DNA of 48,987 nt, from contig WHTA01000040.1 of the NCBI GenBank assembly GCA_009379825.1, positions 1 through 48,987 of the forward strand. Reading direction: 5' to 3'. The position numbers were made by a program, and so were the translations under genes. The stretch is from Streptosporangiales bacterium (GTDB lineage Bacteria > Actinomycetota > Actinomycetes > Streptosporangiales > WHST01). The notes under the pieces were generated by a model. It did no database searches. It worked only from the letters and a program-made list of their open reading frames with translations, and was not told the origin of the DNA. Shown here one piece after another: positions 26,032 through 34,145 of the stretch (position 1 is the first letter of the stretch; every line of letters begins with the position of its first letter).

Positions 26032-27731
26032 CGCCCCGAACCCCCTGCGCGGTGCGCGAACGAGTCCCGCCTGAAGCTGTACAACGCGTCCGGGTCGACC
26101 GCGATGTCGACGACACAGCAACGGTCGCCGGCAACCGCCTCCTTCAGTACGTCGTCCAGGTCGGCGGCGTTCGAGACCGCAAGCCCGCGCGCACCGTACA
26201 GCTCGGCGAGCTTGTCGAACGGCGGGTTGTGCAGGTCCGCGCCGAGGTACCGGCCACCGAAGAAGTCGCGCTGGTACGCCTTCTCCGCGCCCCACACGCC
26301 GTTGTTCAGTACGAGCACCGTCGTCGCGATGCCTTCTGCCACGGCGGTCGACAACTCCGACGTGGTCATGCCGAAACCACCGTCGCCCATCAGGCTGACC
26401 ACCGGCCGGCCTGGCGCTGCAAGCTTGGCCCCGAGCCCGGCGGCGAACGAGAACCCGACCAGGCCGAAGTCCAACGGGGTAAGCAGGGCAGGTGGCGTGT
26501 GGTACGGCAGGACGTCGGTCGCCTGCAGGCACAGCGTGCCTGCGTCCAGCGTGACGATGGCGTCGCGCGGCAGCACGCGGCGCAGGGCGCCGAACACCTG
26601 CGCCGGCTGCAGCGGGTTGCGGTCGGTCATCGCCGCCGCGTCGCGTTCCTGGAGCAGCGCCGCCCGGTCGGCCTGGAACTGCGTGGTCCACGCCTGCACG
26701 GCAGCGCTCGGCCGGTGTGCGCCGAGTGCCTCGGTCAGCTGCCCGGCGACGGCCGCTGCGTCACCGACGATGCCGACCTCGAACGGGAACTCCCTACCCA
26801 TCGCCGTGGGCTCCAGCTCCACGTGCACGATCGCCGCGTCCGGGTTGATGTGCTCGGTCGAGAAGAACGTGGAGTTGAACCCGAGCCTGGTACCGAGCGC
26901 GACGATCACGTCCGCCTCGCGCATCAACCGGGACGCCACGACGTTGCCGCGCGGCCCCACCTGCCCGGCCGCCAGCGGGTGGTCCGTCGGCACCGCGTCG
27001 CCGTGCCCGGCCGCCGCCGCGATCGGGCAGCCGAGCGTCTCCGCCAGCTGCAGCGCCTCGGCGTACCTGCCGCCCCACTTGATACCGGCGCCGGCGACGG
27101 CCAACGGCCGCTGTGCGTTGGCCAACAGCTCGGCCGCTGCCGGCATGCAGGCCGGGTCGCCGTACGGGCGGGCGGCGGGCCGGTAGCTCGCGGGATCGGG
27201 CAGTGCCGGACGGTCCATCGGCGCGGCGAGGACGTCACGGGGCAGGTTGACGTGCACCGGCCCGGTACGCGGCGCGAGCGCAGTGCGGAAGGCCGCGTGC
27301 ATCGTGCGGGCGAGGTTCTCCGGCAGGCCGACGGAGAACGTGCGCTTGGTGACCGGCGTCAGCAGTGCCTGCTGGTCGAGCTCCTGGAAGCTCTCCCTGT
27401 CCACCTGCGGACGCGCGACGGCGCCGCCGAGGGTGAGCACCGGCGAGTACGCGCGGTACGCCTGCGCCAACCCGGTCACCAGGTTGGTCACCCCGGGGCC
27501 GTTCTGGCCGGCGATCATGACGCCGGGCCGACCGGTCGTGCGCGCGTACGCGTCGGCCATGTGCGTGCCGGTACGTTCGTCGCGCACCCCGACGAACCTG
27601 ATGTCCGCAGCGCCGTGCAGGGCGTCGAACAGCTCCATCGTCGCCGACCCGATCAACCCGAACACGACGTCGACGCCCTCCCTGCGCAACGTCTCAACGA
27701 CCACCTCGCCACCGGTCAGCTGTTCGCTCAT
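26028..27731 (-). CDS. ThDP-dependent enzyme resembling sulfoacetaldehyde acetyltransferase/acetolactate synthase
   Basis: A 567-residue three-domain ThDP enzyme. The cofactor-activating Glu is present (Glu52 in RDERTGTHMADAYAR), and the ThDP/Mg motif is MGDGGFGM followed about 25 residues later by LNNGVWG. The segments AGQNGPGVTNLVTGLAQAY, ESFQELDQQALL and VGIVGDAAAVA resemble Xsc sequences more than acetohydroxyacid synthase as I recall them. Xsc converts sulfoacetaldehyde and phosphate to acetyl phosphate and sulfite. No phosphotransacetylase gene is nearby, while a CoA-transferase is. Other decarboxylases or carboligases remain possible. Coupled on both sides by ATGA overlaps. Confidence 0.75.
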   Translation of the reverse strand: MSEQLTGGEVVVETLRREGVDVVFGLIGSATMELFDALHGAADIRFVGVRDERTGTHMADAYARTTGRPGVMIAGQNGPGVTNLVTGLAQAYRAYSPVLTLGGAVARPQVDRESFQELDQQALLTPVTKRTFSVGLPENLARTMHAAFRTALAPRTGPVHVNLPRDVLAAPMDRPALPDPASYRPAARPYGDPACMPAAAELLANAQRPLAVAGAGIKWGGRYAEALQLAETLGCPIAAAAGHGDAVPTDHPLAAGQVGPRGNVVASRLMREADVIVALGTRLGFNSTFFSTEHINPDAAIVHVELEPTAMGREFPFEVGIVGDAAAVAGQLTEALGAHRPSAAVQAWTTQFQADRAALLQERDAAAMTDRNPLQPAQVFGALRRVLPRDAIVTLDAGTLCLQATDVLPYHTPPALLTPLDFGLVGFSFAAGLGAKLAAPGRPVVSLMGDGGFGMTTSELSTAVAEGIATTVLVLNNGVWGAEKAYQRDFFGGRYLGADLHNPPFDKLAELYGARGLAVSNAADLDDVLKEAVAGDRCCVVDIAVDPDALYSFRRDSFAHRAGGSGR

Positions 27732-29020
27732 GACACTCCCACCTGTCGGTCCAACGACTTCCGCAGCAGCTCGCGGTGATCCGGGTGCGCGACGGCGATC
27801 AACGCCTCCGCGCGCTCGCGCATCGACCGGCCGCGCAGGTTCGCCACGCCGAACTCGGTGACGACGTATCCGGCCAGCGCCCGAGGTACGGTCACGGCCG
27901 CCGCGGTGGAGAGGGTCGGCACGATCCGCGACGCGTCGCCGGCCGTGGCCGGCAGCGCGCACACGTACCGTCCACCGGGTGACAGCTGCGCGCCGATCGC
28001 GAAGTCGAGATGCCCGCCGGCGCCGCTGTACACCTGCCCGCCGCGGGTCTCGGCGTTCACCTGCCCGGTGAGGTCGACCTCGATCGCCGAGTTGACGGCA
28101 ACTAGGTGCGGGATGCCAGCGAGCCGGCCCGGGTGGTTGGTGCGGTCAACGGGCAGCACCTGCACCCTGGTCTCCCCGTGCAGCGCTTCGTAGAGGGCTG
28201 GCGATCCGGTGACGAACGTCGCGGTGATCGCCGGCATCTCCTCGCTGCCGCGCAACGTGCCGTCGCGCAACAGGTCGAGCGCCGCGTCGCCGAACGTCTC
28301 GGTCCACAACCGCAACCCGGTTCGCCCGGACAGCTCGCCGAGGATCGCGTTGCCGAGCTTGCCGATGCCGATCTGCAGCACGTCGCCGTCGCCGATCAGG
28401 CCGGCCACGTTGCGCGCGATGGCCGTGACCACCTGCCCCGCGGCCGGCACCTCCTCGCGGTACAGCGGCTCGTCGACCGGCACCACGTAGTCGAGGGCGC
28501 TCGTGTGGATCCGCGTTCCCCTGGTCACGGGCATCCGCTCGTTCACCTGCGCCACCACGAGCCTGGCCTTCGTGCACGCCGCCGACAGGTACGCACTGCA
28601 GGTACCGAGGCTGTGCCAGCCCGCCGCGTCCGGCGGGGTGACGTGCACGAGCACCACGTCGCACGGCAGCACGCCGTCGCGGAACAGCGCCGGGGTGTCG
28701 CCGTAGCAGTTGGGGACGTAGTCGGCTGCGCCCGCATTGATCGCGGCGCGCGTCGACCGCGACGCCATCAGCCCGACGTGCCGTACGTGGCGCGCACCGA
28801 AGTACGGCAGCGCCTCCTCGACCCTGTTGTGCATGACGAAGAACGGGTGCTGCGCCTCGGCGACGAGCGCCTGCACCAGCAGCCGCGGCCAGCCACCGCC
28901 GTGGCCGGCGACCACGGTCTCGCCGCGGTGGACGAGGCCGGCTACGGCGGTCGCGTCGACGGTGCGCGGGCGGCGCCGTAAACCGTCGGCGCGCTGGACA
29001 TCCACTACGCCGGCCGTCAT
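27728..29020 (-). CDS. Acetyl-CoA hydrolase/4-hydroxybutyrate CoA-transferase family protein
   Basis: A 430-residue class-I-type CoA-transferase of the Cat1/AbfT group. Features are LQIGIGKLGNAILGEL with the likely catalytic Glu in WTETFGD, the glycine-rich QVNAETRGGQVYSGAGG and FAIGAQLSPGG, and the closing YVVTEFGVANLRGRSMRERA. These enzymes move CoA between acetyl-CoA or another donor and a carboxylate. Its ATG overlaps the UxaA-type subunit stop and its own stop overlaps the ThDP gene. In the pathway it would activate a carboxylate intermediate; donor and acceptor are unknown. Confidence 0.85.
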   Translation of the reverse strand: MTAGVVDVQRADGLRRRPRTVDATAVAGLVHRGETVVAGHGGGWPRLLVQALVAEAQHPFFVMHNRVEEALPYFGARHVRHVGLMASRSTRAAINAGAADYVPNCYGDTPALFRDGVLPCDVVLVHVTPPDAAGWHSLGTCSAYLSAACTKARLVVAQVNERMPVTRGTRIHTSALDYVVPVDEPLYREEVPAAGQVVTAIARNVAGLIGDGDVLQIGIGKLGNAILGELSGRTGLRLWTETFGDAALDLLRDGTLRGSEEMPAITATFVTGSPALYEALHGETRVQVLPVDRTNHPGRLAGIPHLVAVNSAIEVDLTGQVNAETRGGQVYSGAGGHLDFAIGAQLSPGGRYVCALPATAGDASRIVPTLSTAAAVTVPRALAGYVVTEFGVANLRGRSMRERAEALIAVAHPDHRELLRKSLDRQVGVS

Positions 29021-30192
29021 ATGCTCATGCCGACCCGGTTGATGGCGAAGCCGGTCTCCTCCCGGAGCAGCTCACACAACGTCGCCCGGCCGGACGCCAC
29101 CGCGAGGATCTCGCGGTAGATCCGCTCGCCCGCTTCGTCGACGGACATCCGCCCCTCGACGATGCCGGAGACATCGAGGTCGACGGTGTCGCTCATCAGC
29201 GCGTAGCTCTCCGCGTTGCCGGTGACCTTGATGGTCGGCATCAACGGGTGTGCGATGACGTGGCCGCCGCCGGTGGTGAACACCAACAGCTGTGCGCCGC
29301 CGGCACAGATCCCCGTGACCGACTCGCCGCCATGCCCCGGCGTGCACATCAGGTAGACGCCCGGCTCGCCGGTGGGACGCTCGGCGTAGTCGACCACGCC
29401 GGTGATCGGCCCGCGCCCGGCCTTCAACGCGCCACCGAGCGACTTCTCCTCGATCGTGGTGAGCCCGCCGACGATGTTGTCGCCCGTGGGCTGGGAGCCA
29501 CGGATGTCCTCACCGGACGCGAGGATGCGTTGCTCCATGTTCGCAATCGCGGCGACGATCTCGTCGGCGACCACCGGGCTCGCCGCCTGGCCGCACAGCA
29601 CCTCCTCGGCACCCATCAGCTCCGGCAGCTCCGCCAGCACAGAACGCCCACCGCCGGCCACCAGCCGGTCGCTCGCCCGGCCGAGCGCGGTGTTGGCCGT
29701 CGGCCCGCTGGTGGTGTCCGACGTACCGCAGTTGAGGCCGAGCAGCAGCCGGGCGGCGGGCACCGGTTCGCGATGCAGGTCGGAGATCTCCCGCGCCATC
29801 GACAGTGCGGCGCGAGTACCGTCGGCGGTGGCGGCGATCGTGCCGCCGGACGCGCGGATGTTCACCACCTCCACGCGTTTGCCGGTGCCGGCGAGCTCGT
29901 GCGCGATCTCCTCGGCGCTGCACCCCTCTTCCTTGAAGTGGTCGACGACGAGCACCGCGCCGGCGTTGGCATTCGCGCCGTGGCCGACGAGGGTGCGGAA
30001 GGTGTGGCGCAGGTCCGGCTTCACCTGGGCACGGCCGAGCGGGTGCACCAGCGGCACCACACCGCGCATGGTCCGCGCGATGCGTTCGCATACGGCGTTC
30101 GCGTAGAGCGTGGTCGACAGCACGAGCACGTGGTTGCGCACCCCGACCTGCCCGTCCGGGCGCGGATAGCCGTGAAAGATGTCGTCGCTCAC
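29017..30192 (-). CDS. UxaA/SuyB-type lyase, large subunit
   Basis: A 391-residue protein of the altronate/galactarate dehydratase large-subunit family, which also includes (R)-sulfolactate sulfo-lyase SuyB. Family phrases are RPDGQVGVRNHVLVLST near the start, LGLNCGTSDTTSGPTAN, SQPTGDNIVGGLTTIEEKS, SVTGICAGGAQLLVFTTGGG and NAESYALMSDTVDLDVSGI. The Cys that follows S-L-G in many altronate dehydratases is Gly here (SLGGALKAG); SuyB as I recall it also lacks that Cys. The GTG start overlaps the small-subunit stop. Substrate could be a sugar acid, a sulfo-hydroxy acid or another 2-hydroxy acid. Confidence 0.8.
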   Translation of the reverse strand: MSDDIFHGYPRPDGQVGVRNHVLVLSTTLYANAVCERIARTMRGVVPLVHPLGRAQVKPDLRHTFRTLVGHGANANAGAVLVVDHFKEEGCSAEEIAHELAGTGKRVEVVNIRASGGTIAATADGTRAALSMAREISDLHREPVPAARLLLGLNCGTSDTTSGPTANTALGRASDRLVAGGGRSVLAELPELMGAEEVLCGQAASPVVADEIVAAIANMEQRILASGEDIRGSQPTGDNIVGGLTTIEEKSLGGALKAGRGPITGVVDYAERPTGEPGVYLMCTPGHGGESVTGICAGGAQLLVFTTGGGHVIAHPLMPTIKVTGNAESYALMSDTVDLDVSGIVEGRMSVDEAGERIYREILAVASGRATLCELLREETGFAINRVGMSI

Positions 30193-30506
30193 CGTGTTCC
30201 CCCGTCCGTACCTGCCAGGTCGCCGCGGCCGCGCTCGGACTCCACGTTGTGCACGTGGACGTGCTCGCCGACGGCGATCGGTCGGCTCGCCACGCCGATG
30301 GCGTGGCCGTACTTGATCACCCGCTCGCCGGTGGCCATCGCCCGCAACGCGACCTTGTGGCCACGCGCGATCTCGGCGCGGCTGACCAGGTCGCGTTCCT
30401 CGTCGCGCACGCGCACGGTCAACTGCTCGCCGCGGGTGAGCGGATCGCCGAAGACAGTGGCCACGGTGTCGTCGGGATGGGCGACGTAGAGCCGCAACGC
30501 GGTCAT
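30189..30506 (-). CDS. SAF-domain small subunit of the UxaA/SuyA-type lyase
   Basis: A 105-residue SAF domain protein equivalent to the N-terminal domain of UxaA or to SuyA. It shows RDLVSRAEIARGHKVALRAM, GERVIKYGHAIGVASRPI and GEHVHVHNVES, the standard blocks of the family. In altronate dehydratase this domain is usually fused, and in sulfolactate sulfo-lyase it is a separate chain as here. The ATG overlaps the permease stop. Together with the next gene it should form one enzyme. Confidence 0.82.
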   Translation of the reverse strand: MTALRLYVAHPDDTVATVFGDPLTRGEQLTVRVRDEERDLVSRAEIARGHKVALRAMATGERVIKYGHAIGVASRPIAVGEHVHVHNVESERGRGDLAGTDGGTR

Positions 30507-31345
30507 TCCTGGCCTGCCTCGACCATTCCCCACCGCGCGATGGTGCGACGTTCGAGCACACGGAACAGCGCGTCGGTGACCAGACCGATGATGATGATCG
30601 CGACGAGTGCGCTCATCACGCTCGCCGTGGCCAGCTCGAACCGGCTCTGGTTGATCCACCAGCCGAGCCCGCCACCACCGCCAGTCGTGCCGAACACCAG
30701 CTCCGCGGCCACCACGGTGCGCCAGCCGAACGCCCAGCCGACCTTCATGCCGGTGATGAAGTGCGGCAGCCCGCTCGGCAGAAGGATGTCGACCACCAGG
30801 CGCAGCTTCGACAGGCCGAGGTTGCGACCGACCATCAGGATGGTGCGTGGCGTCGTCGTCAACCCCATGAGGAACGCGACGGACATCGGCCACAACGCCG
30901 CGTTGGTGACGACGAACAGCAGGCTCCTGGTGGACAGCCCGAACCAGATGATGGCGAGCGGCAGCAACGCGATCGCAGGCAACGGGTTCAACATCGCACT
31001 GAGCACCTCGAGCAGGTCCCGCCCCACCCTGACGGTGACCGCGATGCCGCTGAGCGTCGCCGCGAGGAGTACCGCGATCACCTGGGCGAGCAACAGCACC
31101 TGCAACGTGCCCCACGCGTACGAGAAGAGCTGGCCGTTCGCCAGGTGCCTGCCGAACGCGACTGCCACCTCGCTGGCCTTCGGCACCAGCCGCGGGTTGA
31201 CGTCGAACACCCGGGTGTAGAGCTCCCACAGCAGGATCAGGGCAACGACGATGGCCGCCTTGCGCGCAACCGTCAGCCGACCGGCCCGCCTCGGACCTGC
31301 CCGGCGGACCCGCGCCTGACCGGAACGGACGAGTGTGGCCGTCAT
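30503..31345 (-). CDS. ABC transporter permease, NitT/TauT (SsuC/TauC) type
   Basis: A 280-residue membrane subunit with six predicted helices. The EAA-type cytoplasmic loop lies around GRNLGLSKLRLVVDILLPSG, and the C-terminal part GMKVGWAFGWRTVVAAELVFG is characteristic of SsuC, TauC and NrtB. The N-terminus is basic. It overlaps its ATPase by 4 nt. Imported substrates of this group are sulfonates, taurine, nitrate, cyanate, pyrimidine precursors or aromatic acids. Confidence 0.9.
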   Translation of the reverse strand: MTATLVRSGQARVRRAGPRRAGRLTVARKAAIVVALILLWELYTRVFDVNPRLVPKASEVAVAFGRHLANGQLFSYAWGTLQVLLLAQVIAVLLAATLSGIAVTVRVGRDLLEVLSAMLNPLPAIALLPLAIIWFGLSTRSLLFVVTNAALWPMSVAFLMGLTTTPRTILMVGRNLGLSKLRLVVDILLPSGLPHFITGMKVGWAFGWRTVVAAELVFGTTGGGGGLGWWINQSRFELATASVMSALVAIIIIGLVTDALFRVLERRTIARWGMVEAGQE

Positions 31346-32160
31346 CCGCCCGCTCCCTTCACCGCCATCGACGCGTCTTCCGCATCGGTGGTGTCGACGA
31401 GCAACGCCTTCACCCGGCCGACGAACTCCAACACCGCGGGGTCGTCGGAATCCGTTCCCTCGTGCGGGTTGTCGAGCAACGCACGCAACCGGCCCGGCCC
31501 CGGCGTGAGCACGAGGATCCGGTGGCCGAGTAGCACGGCCTCCTGGATGTCATGGGTGACGAACAGGATGGTGGTGCCGAGGTTGCGCCAGATGTTGTTG
31601 AGCTCCTGCTGCATCCTCGTCCGCGTCTGCGCGTCGAGCGCGCCGAACGGCTCGTCCATCAACAGGATCGACGGGTCGCACGCCAGCGAGCGCGCGATCG
31701 CGGCGCGTTGCTTCTGACCACCGGACAGCTGGTGCGGGAACGCGTCGATCCGGTCGGTGAGCCCCACCATGGCGATGTACTCCTCGACGCGGTCCGCGAC
31801 ATCCGCGCGGCTACGTCCCGACGTCCGCCGCAGTGCGTACGTCAGGTTGCCGCGCACTGTGCGCCACGGCAGCAGCTGGTCGAACTCCTGGAAGACCACC
31901 AGCCGGTCCGGGCCTGGCGCGGTCACCTCGGCCCCGTCGAGGGTCACGGTGCCCGACTTCGGGGGCAGGAAGCCGGCGGCCGCCTTGAGCAACGTCGACT
32001 TGCCGCATCCGGAAGGGCCGATGATGACGAACTTCTCCCCCGAACCCACCGAGCACGAGACGTCGTCGATGGCGACGTGTCCACCCTGCGACGCCTTCTC
32101 CTGTTGCCCGTAGGCCAGCGTCACGTGGTCGAACTCGAGCAGTGGGCGGCGCTGGGTCAC
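31342..32160 (-). CDS. ABC transporter ATP-binding protein, NitT/TauT (SsuB/TauB) type
   Basis: A 272-residue ATPase with Walker A GPSGCGKST, the Q-loop VVFQEFDQLLPWRTV, signature LSGGQKQRAAIARSL, Walker B ILLMDEPFGALD and H-loop FVTHDIQEAVLLG. The FDQLLPW pattern after the Q-loop glutamine is typical of SsuB/TauB ATPases. The GTG start overlaps the binding-protein stop by 4 nt. Confidence 0.92.
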   Translation of the reverse strand: MTQRRPLLEFDHVTLAYGQQEKASQGGHVAIDDVSCSVGSGEKFVIIGPSGCGKSTLLKAAAGFLPPKSGTVTLDGAEVTAPGPDRLVVFQEFDQLLPWRTVRGNLTYALRRTSGRSRADVADRVEEYIAMVGLTDRIDAFPHQLSGGQKQRAAIARSLACDPSILLMDEPFGALDAQTRTRMQQELNNIWRNLGTTILFVTHDIQEAVLLGHRILVLTPGPGRLRALLDNPHEGTDSDDPAVLEFVGRVKALLVDTTDAEDASMAVKGAGG

Positions 32161-33140
32161 CAGTCGCTCCCTTCGACCTTCGCCGAGGGGAAGAACAACT
32201 CTTCAGCCGTCACCTTCTTCTTGATGAAGCCGAGGTCGTACATGGCGTCGGCCATCGGCTTGATGTTCTTGATGTCCGGGGTGAAGGTCACCGTCGGCTC
32301 ATCGAGCTGCTCACGGAAGTCCTTGGCCGGCGTCTCCCCACCGGACTCCTCGGCGAGCAGCTTGGCCGTCTCCGCCTTGTGCGAGCCGATCCACTCGGTG
32401 GCCTCGTTGACCGCAGCGACCAGGCCCTTGAAGTTCTCCGGGTTCTCCTTCGCCCACTTGGTCGTGGCGTACACCGTCATGAAGGTGTGCCGACCCCACA
32501 GCTGGTAGCTGTCGACGAGCTTGTTGCCGCCCTCCGCCACCTCCTGGTACTGGAACGGCGCCGACGTCACGTGCGCCGAGATCTGGTCCGCGGTGAACGC
32601 CTGGCGCGCGTCCGGGTGCGGCATCGGCACCAGGTTGTCGTCGAGGCGCTTGGGCGCGATGCCCTCGCGCTTCAGCGCCTCCCGCAGCACGACGTGCTGG
32701 CTGGAGTTGATGCCGGGCAGCGCGATCTTGTCCTTCGCGCCGAACTCGGACAGCTTCTTCGGCCCGTCCTTCGTCGACACCGCCCACATCGGCATCTCCA
32801 CCAGCCCGGTGGCGATCTTGATGTTCACGCCCTTGGTCAGGCCGTCGACGACCGGGCCGGCGCCACCTGAGCCGACGTCCAGCTGCTCACCGAGCATCGC
32901 GTCGCGCAGCGAGGTACCGGCGCCGAGCTCCTTCCAGGTGAGCTTCACTCCCGGCAGATGTTTCTTCAGCAGCTCCGGTTTGTGTTCGAGCACCACGAGC
33001 GGCGCGTAGCCGATGCCGAACTGTTTGCCGATGCGGATCTCGTCCTTGCCGCCGCCACCGCCCGCTGAGCCTCCCCCGCAGCCCGCCAGCGTCAGTAGAG
33101 CTGCCACGACAAGCGCCACGCTGCGCTTCATCCCGCTCAT
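32157..33140 (-). CDS. ABC transporter substrate-binding lipoprotein, NitT/TauT/SsuA type
   Basis: A 327-residue lipoprotein. The signal sequence ends in a lipobox LTLAGC with Cys21, followed by a flexible GGGSAGGGGG linker. The binding fold begins EIRIGKQFGIGYAPLVVLE and continues with VKLTWKELGAGTSLRDAMLGEQLDVGSGG, typical of SsuA/NMT1-like proteins. GGAAGGA precedes the ATG at 33140; a second ATG three codons on is less likely. It is the first gene of the eight-gene operon and lies divergent to the HIBADH/GntR genes across a palindrome. The ligand is unknown. Confidence 0.9.
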   Translation of the reverse strand: MSGMKRSVALVVAALLTLAGCGGGSAGGGGGKDEIRIGKQFGIGYAPLVVLEHKPELLKKHLPGVKLTWKELGAGTSLRDAMLGEQLDVGSGGAGPVVDGLTKGVNIKIATGLVEMPMWAVSTKDGPKKLSEFGAKDKIALPGINSSQHVVLREALKREGIAPKRLDDNLVPMPHPDARQAFTADQISAHVTSAPFQYQEVAEGGNKLVDSYQLWGRHTFMTVYATTKWAKENPENFKGLVAAVNEATEWIGSHKAETAKLLAEESGGETPAKDFREQLDEPTVTFTPDIKNIKPMADAMYDLGFIKKKVTAEELFFPSAKVEGSDW

Positions 33141-33188
33141 CGGTCGTCCTTCCGGATCGGGAGAGTGCCAACCTGCTATACGGTAAGC

Positions 33189-33211
33189 TGGTTCACTGTA
33201 TACAGGAACCA
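33189..33211. promoter_or_regulatory. Palindrome, candidate GntR/FCD operator
   Basis: CTGTATACAG (33196-33205) is a perfect 10-bp palindrome, flanked by TGGTTC (33189-33194) and GAACCA (33206-33211), themselves complementary and offset by one base. It lies midway between the divergent importer operon and the HIBADH/gntR genes. FadR-subfamily GntR regulators often bind TNGTATACNA-like sites, so the local GntR is the natural candidate. Confidence 0.6.
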
Positions 33212-33272
33212 GTGAGCGTCTGACAACGGTTCGACTACCCCACGACGTAGTCGGCGGAGCGAGGTGAAACGG

Positions 33273-34145
33273 GTGCGGACAGGCATCATCGGGCTCGGCC
33301 GGATGGGCGGCGCGGTGGCCGACCGACTGCTCGACCAGGGCGTCGACCTGGTCGTTCACGACGTCGCTGCCGCCGCCGTGGACCGGCTCACCGACAGGGG
33401 CGCGGCCGCGGCCACAGGCCCGGCGGACGTGACGCAGCGCAGCGACGTCGTCCTGCTGGTGCTCCCGGACTCGGACGCGGTGGAGGCCGCGGTCGAGGGG
33501 CCGGGCGGCCTGCTCAGCGGCGAGGTCGCCGGCCGGCTGGTCGTCGACCTCTCCTCGTCCCGGCCGGAGAGCACCCGCAGGCTGCACGGCGAACTGAGCC
33601 GGCACCGGGCCGCGCTCGTCGACGCTCCGGTGTCCCGCGGCGTGCCCGCCGCGCGAACCGGCCAGCTGTCCATCTTCGTCGGCGGCGAACCTGCTGCGGT
33701 CGACCGGGCGCTCCCCGTGCTCCGCGAACTGGGCACCGACATCGTGCCGATGGGCGGGCCGGGCACCGGGCACGCGGCGAAGGCGCTGAACAACCTGCTC
33801 AACGCGACCACCGTGCTGTCCGCGTGCGAGGTGCTCGCGGCCGCGCGCCGTACCGGCCTGGACGTCGACGCGTTCGTACAGGCCGTCAACGTGAGCTCGG
33901 GGCGCAGCTACGCCACCGAGGTGAAGTGGCCGCGGCACATCGTGCCGGGCAGCTACGACTCCGGGTTCTCCACCGCGCTCATGGCCAAGGACGTCGCGAT
34001 CGCCGTGGAGCTGCTGCGGGGCAGCGGGACCGCGACTGCGGTCAGTGCGGTGGTCGACCAGACCTGGCGTGCGGCACTCGGCCGGCTGGGCGCGGCGCGG
34101 GACCACACCCAGGTGATGGAGCTCGTCGAAAGAGGTACCTGGTGA
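33273..34145 (+). CDS. 3-hydroxyisobutyrate dehydrogenase-family oxidoreductase (second paralogue)
   Basis: A 290-residue beta-hydroxyacid dehydrogenase of standard length. It has GIIGLGRMGGAVADRL, DAPVSRGVPAARTGQLSIFVGG and the catalytic Lys in GTGHAAKALNNLL. I start it at the GTG at 33273 because GAGGTGA (33261-33267) is placed ideally and the Rossmann motif then begins at residue 5; a GTG at 33264 is the alternative. It shares the DVPVSRGVPA-type loop with the paralogue ending the opposite operon, but lacks its C-terminal extension. Having two family members in one regulon suggests successive or stereochemically different steps. Confidence 0.87.
   Translation: MRTGIIGLGRMGGAVADRLLDQGVDLVVHDVAAAAVDRLTDRGAAAATGPADVTQRSDVVLLVLPDSDAVEAAVEGPGGLLSGEVAGRLVVDLSSSRPESTRRLHGELSRHRAALVDAPVSRGVPAARTGQLSIFVGGEPAAVDRALPVLRELGTDIVPMGGPGTGHAAKALNNLLNATTVLSACEVLAAARRTGLDVDAFVQAVNVSSGRSYATEVKWPRHIVPGSYDSGFSTALMAKDVAIAVELLRGSGTATAVSAVVDQTWRAALGRLGAARDHTQVMELVERGTW

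Noticed and set aside
26028-27731. Glyoxylate carboligase (gcl), given the adjacent HIBADH-type gene
   Set aside because: Gcl has Val in place of the cofactor-activating Glu, whereas this protein retains Glu52 and shows Xsc-like segments.
32157-34106. Long minus-strand frame extending the binding protein past 33140
   Set aside because: The lipoprotein signal begins at the ATG at 33140 with a good ribosome site; the rest shadows the plus-strand dehydrogenase.
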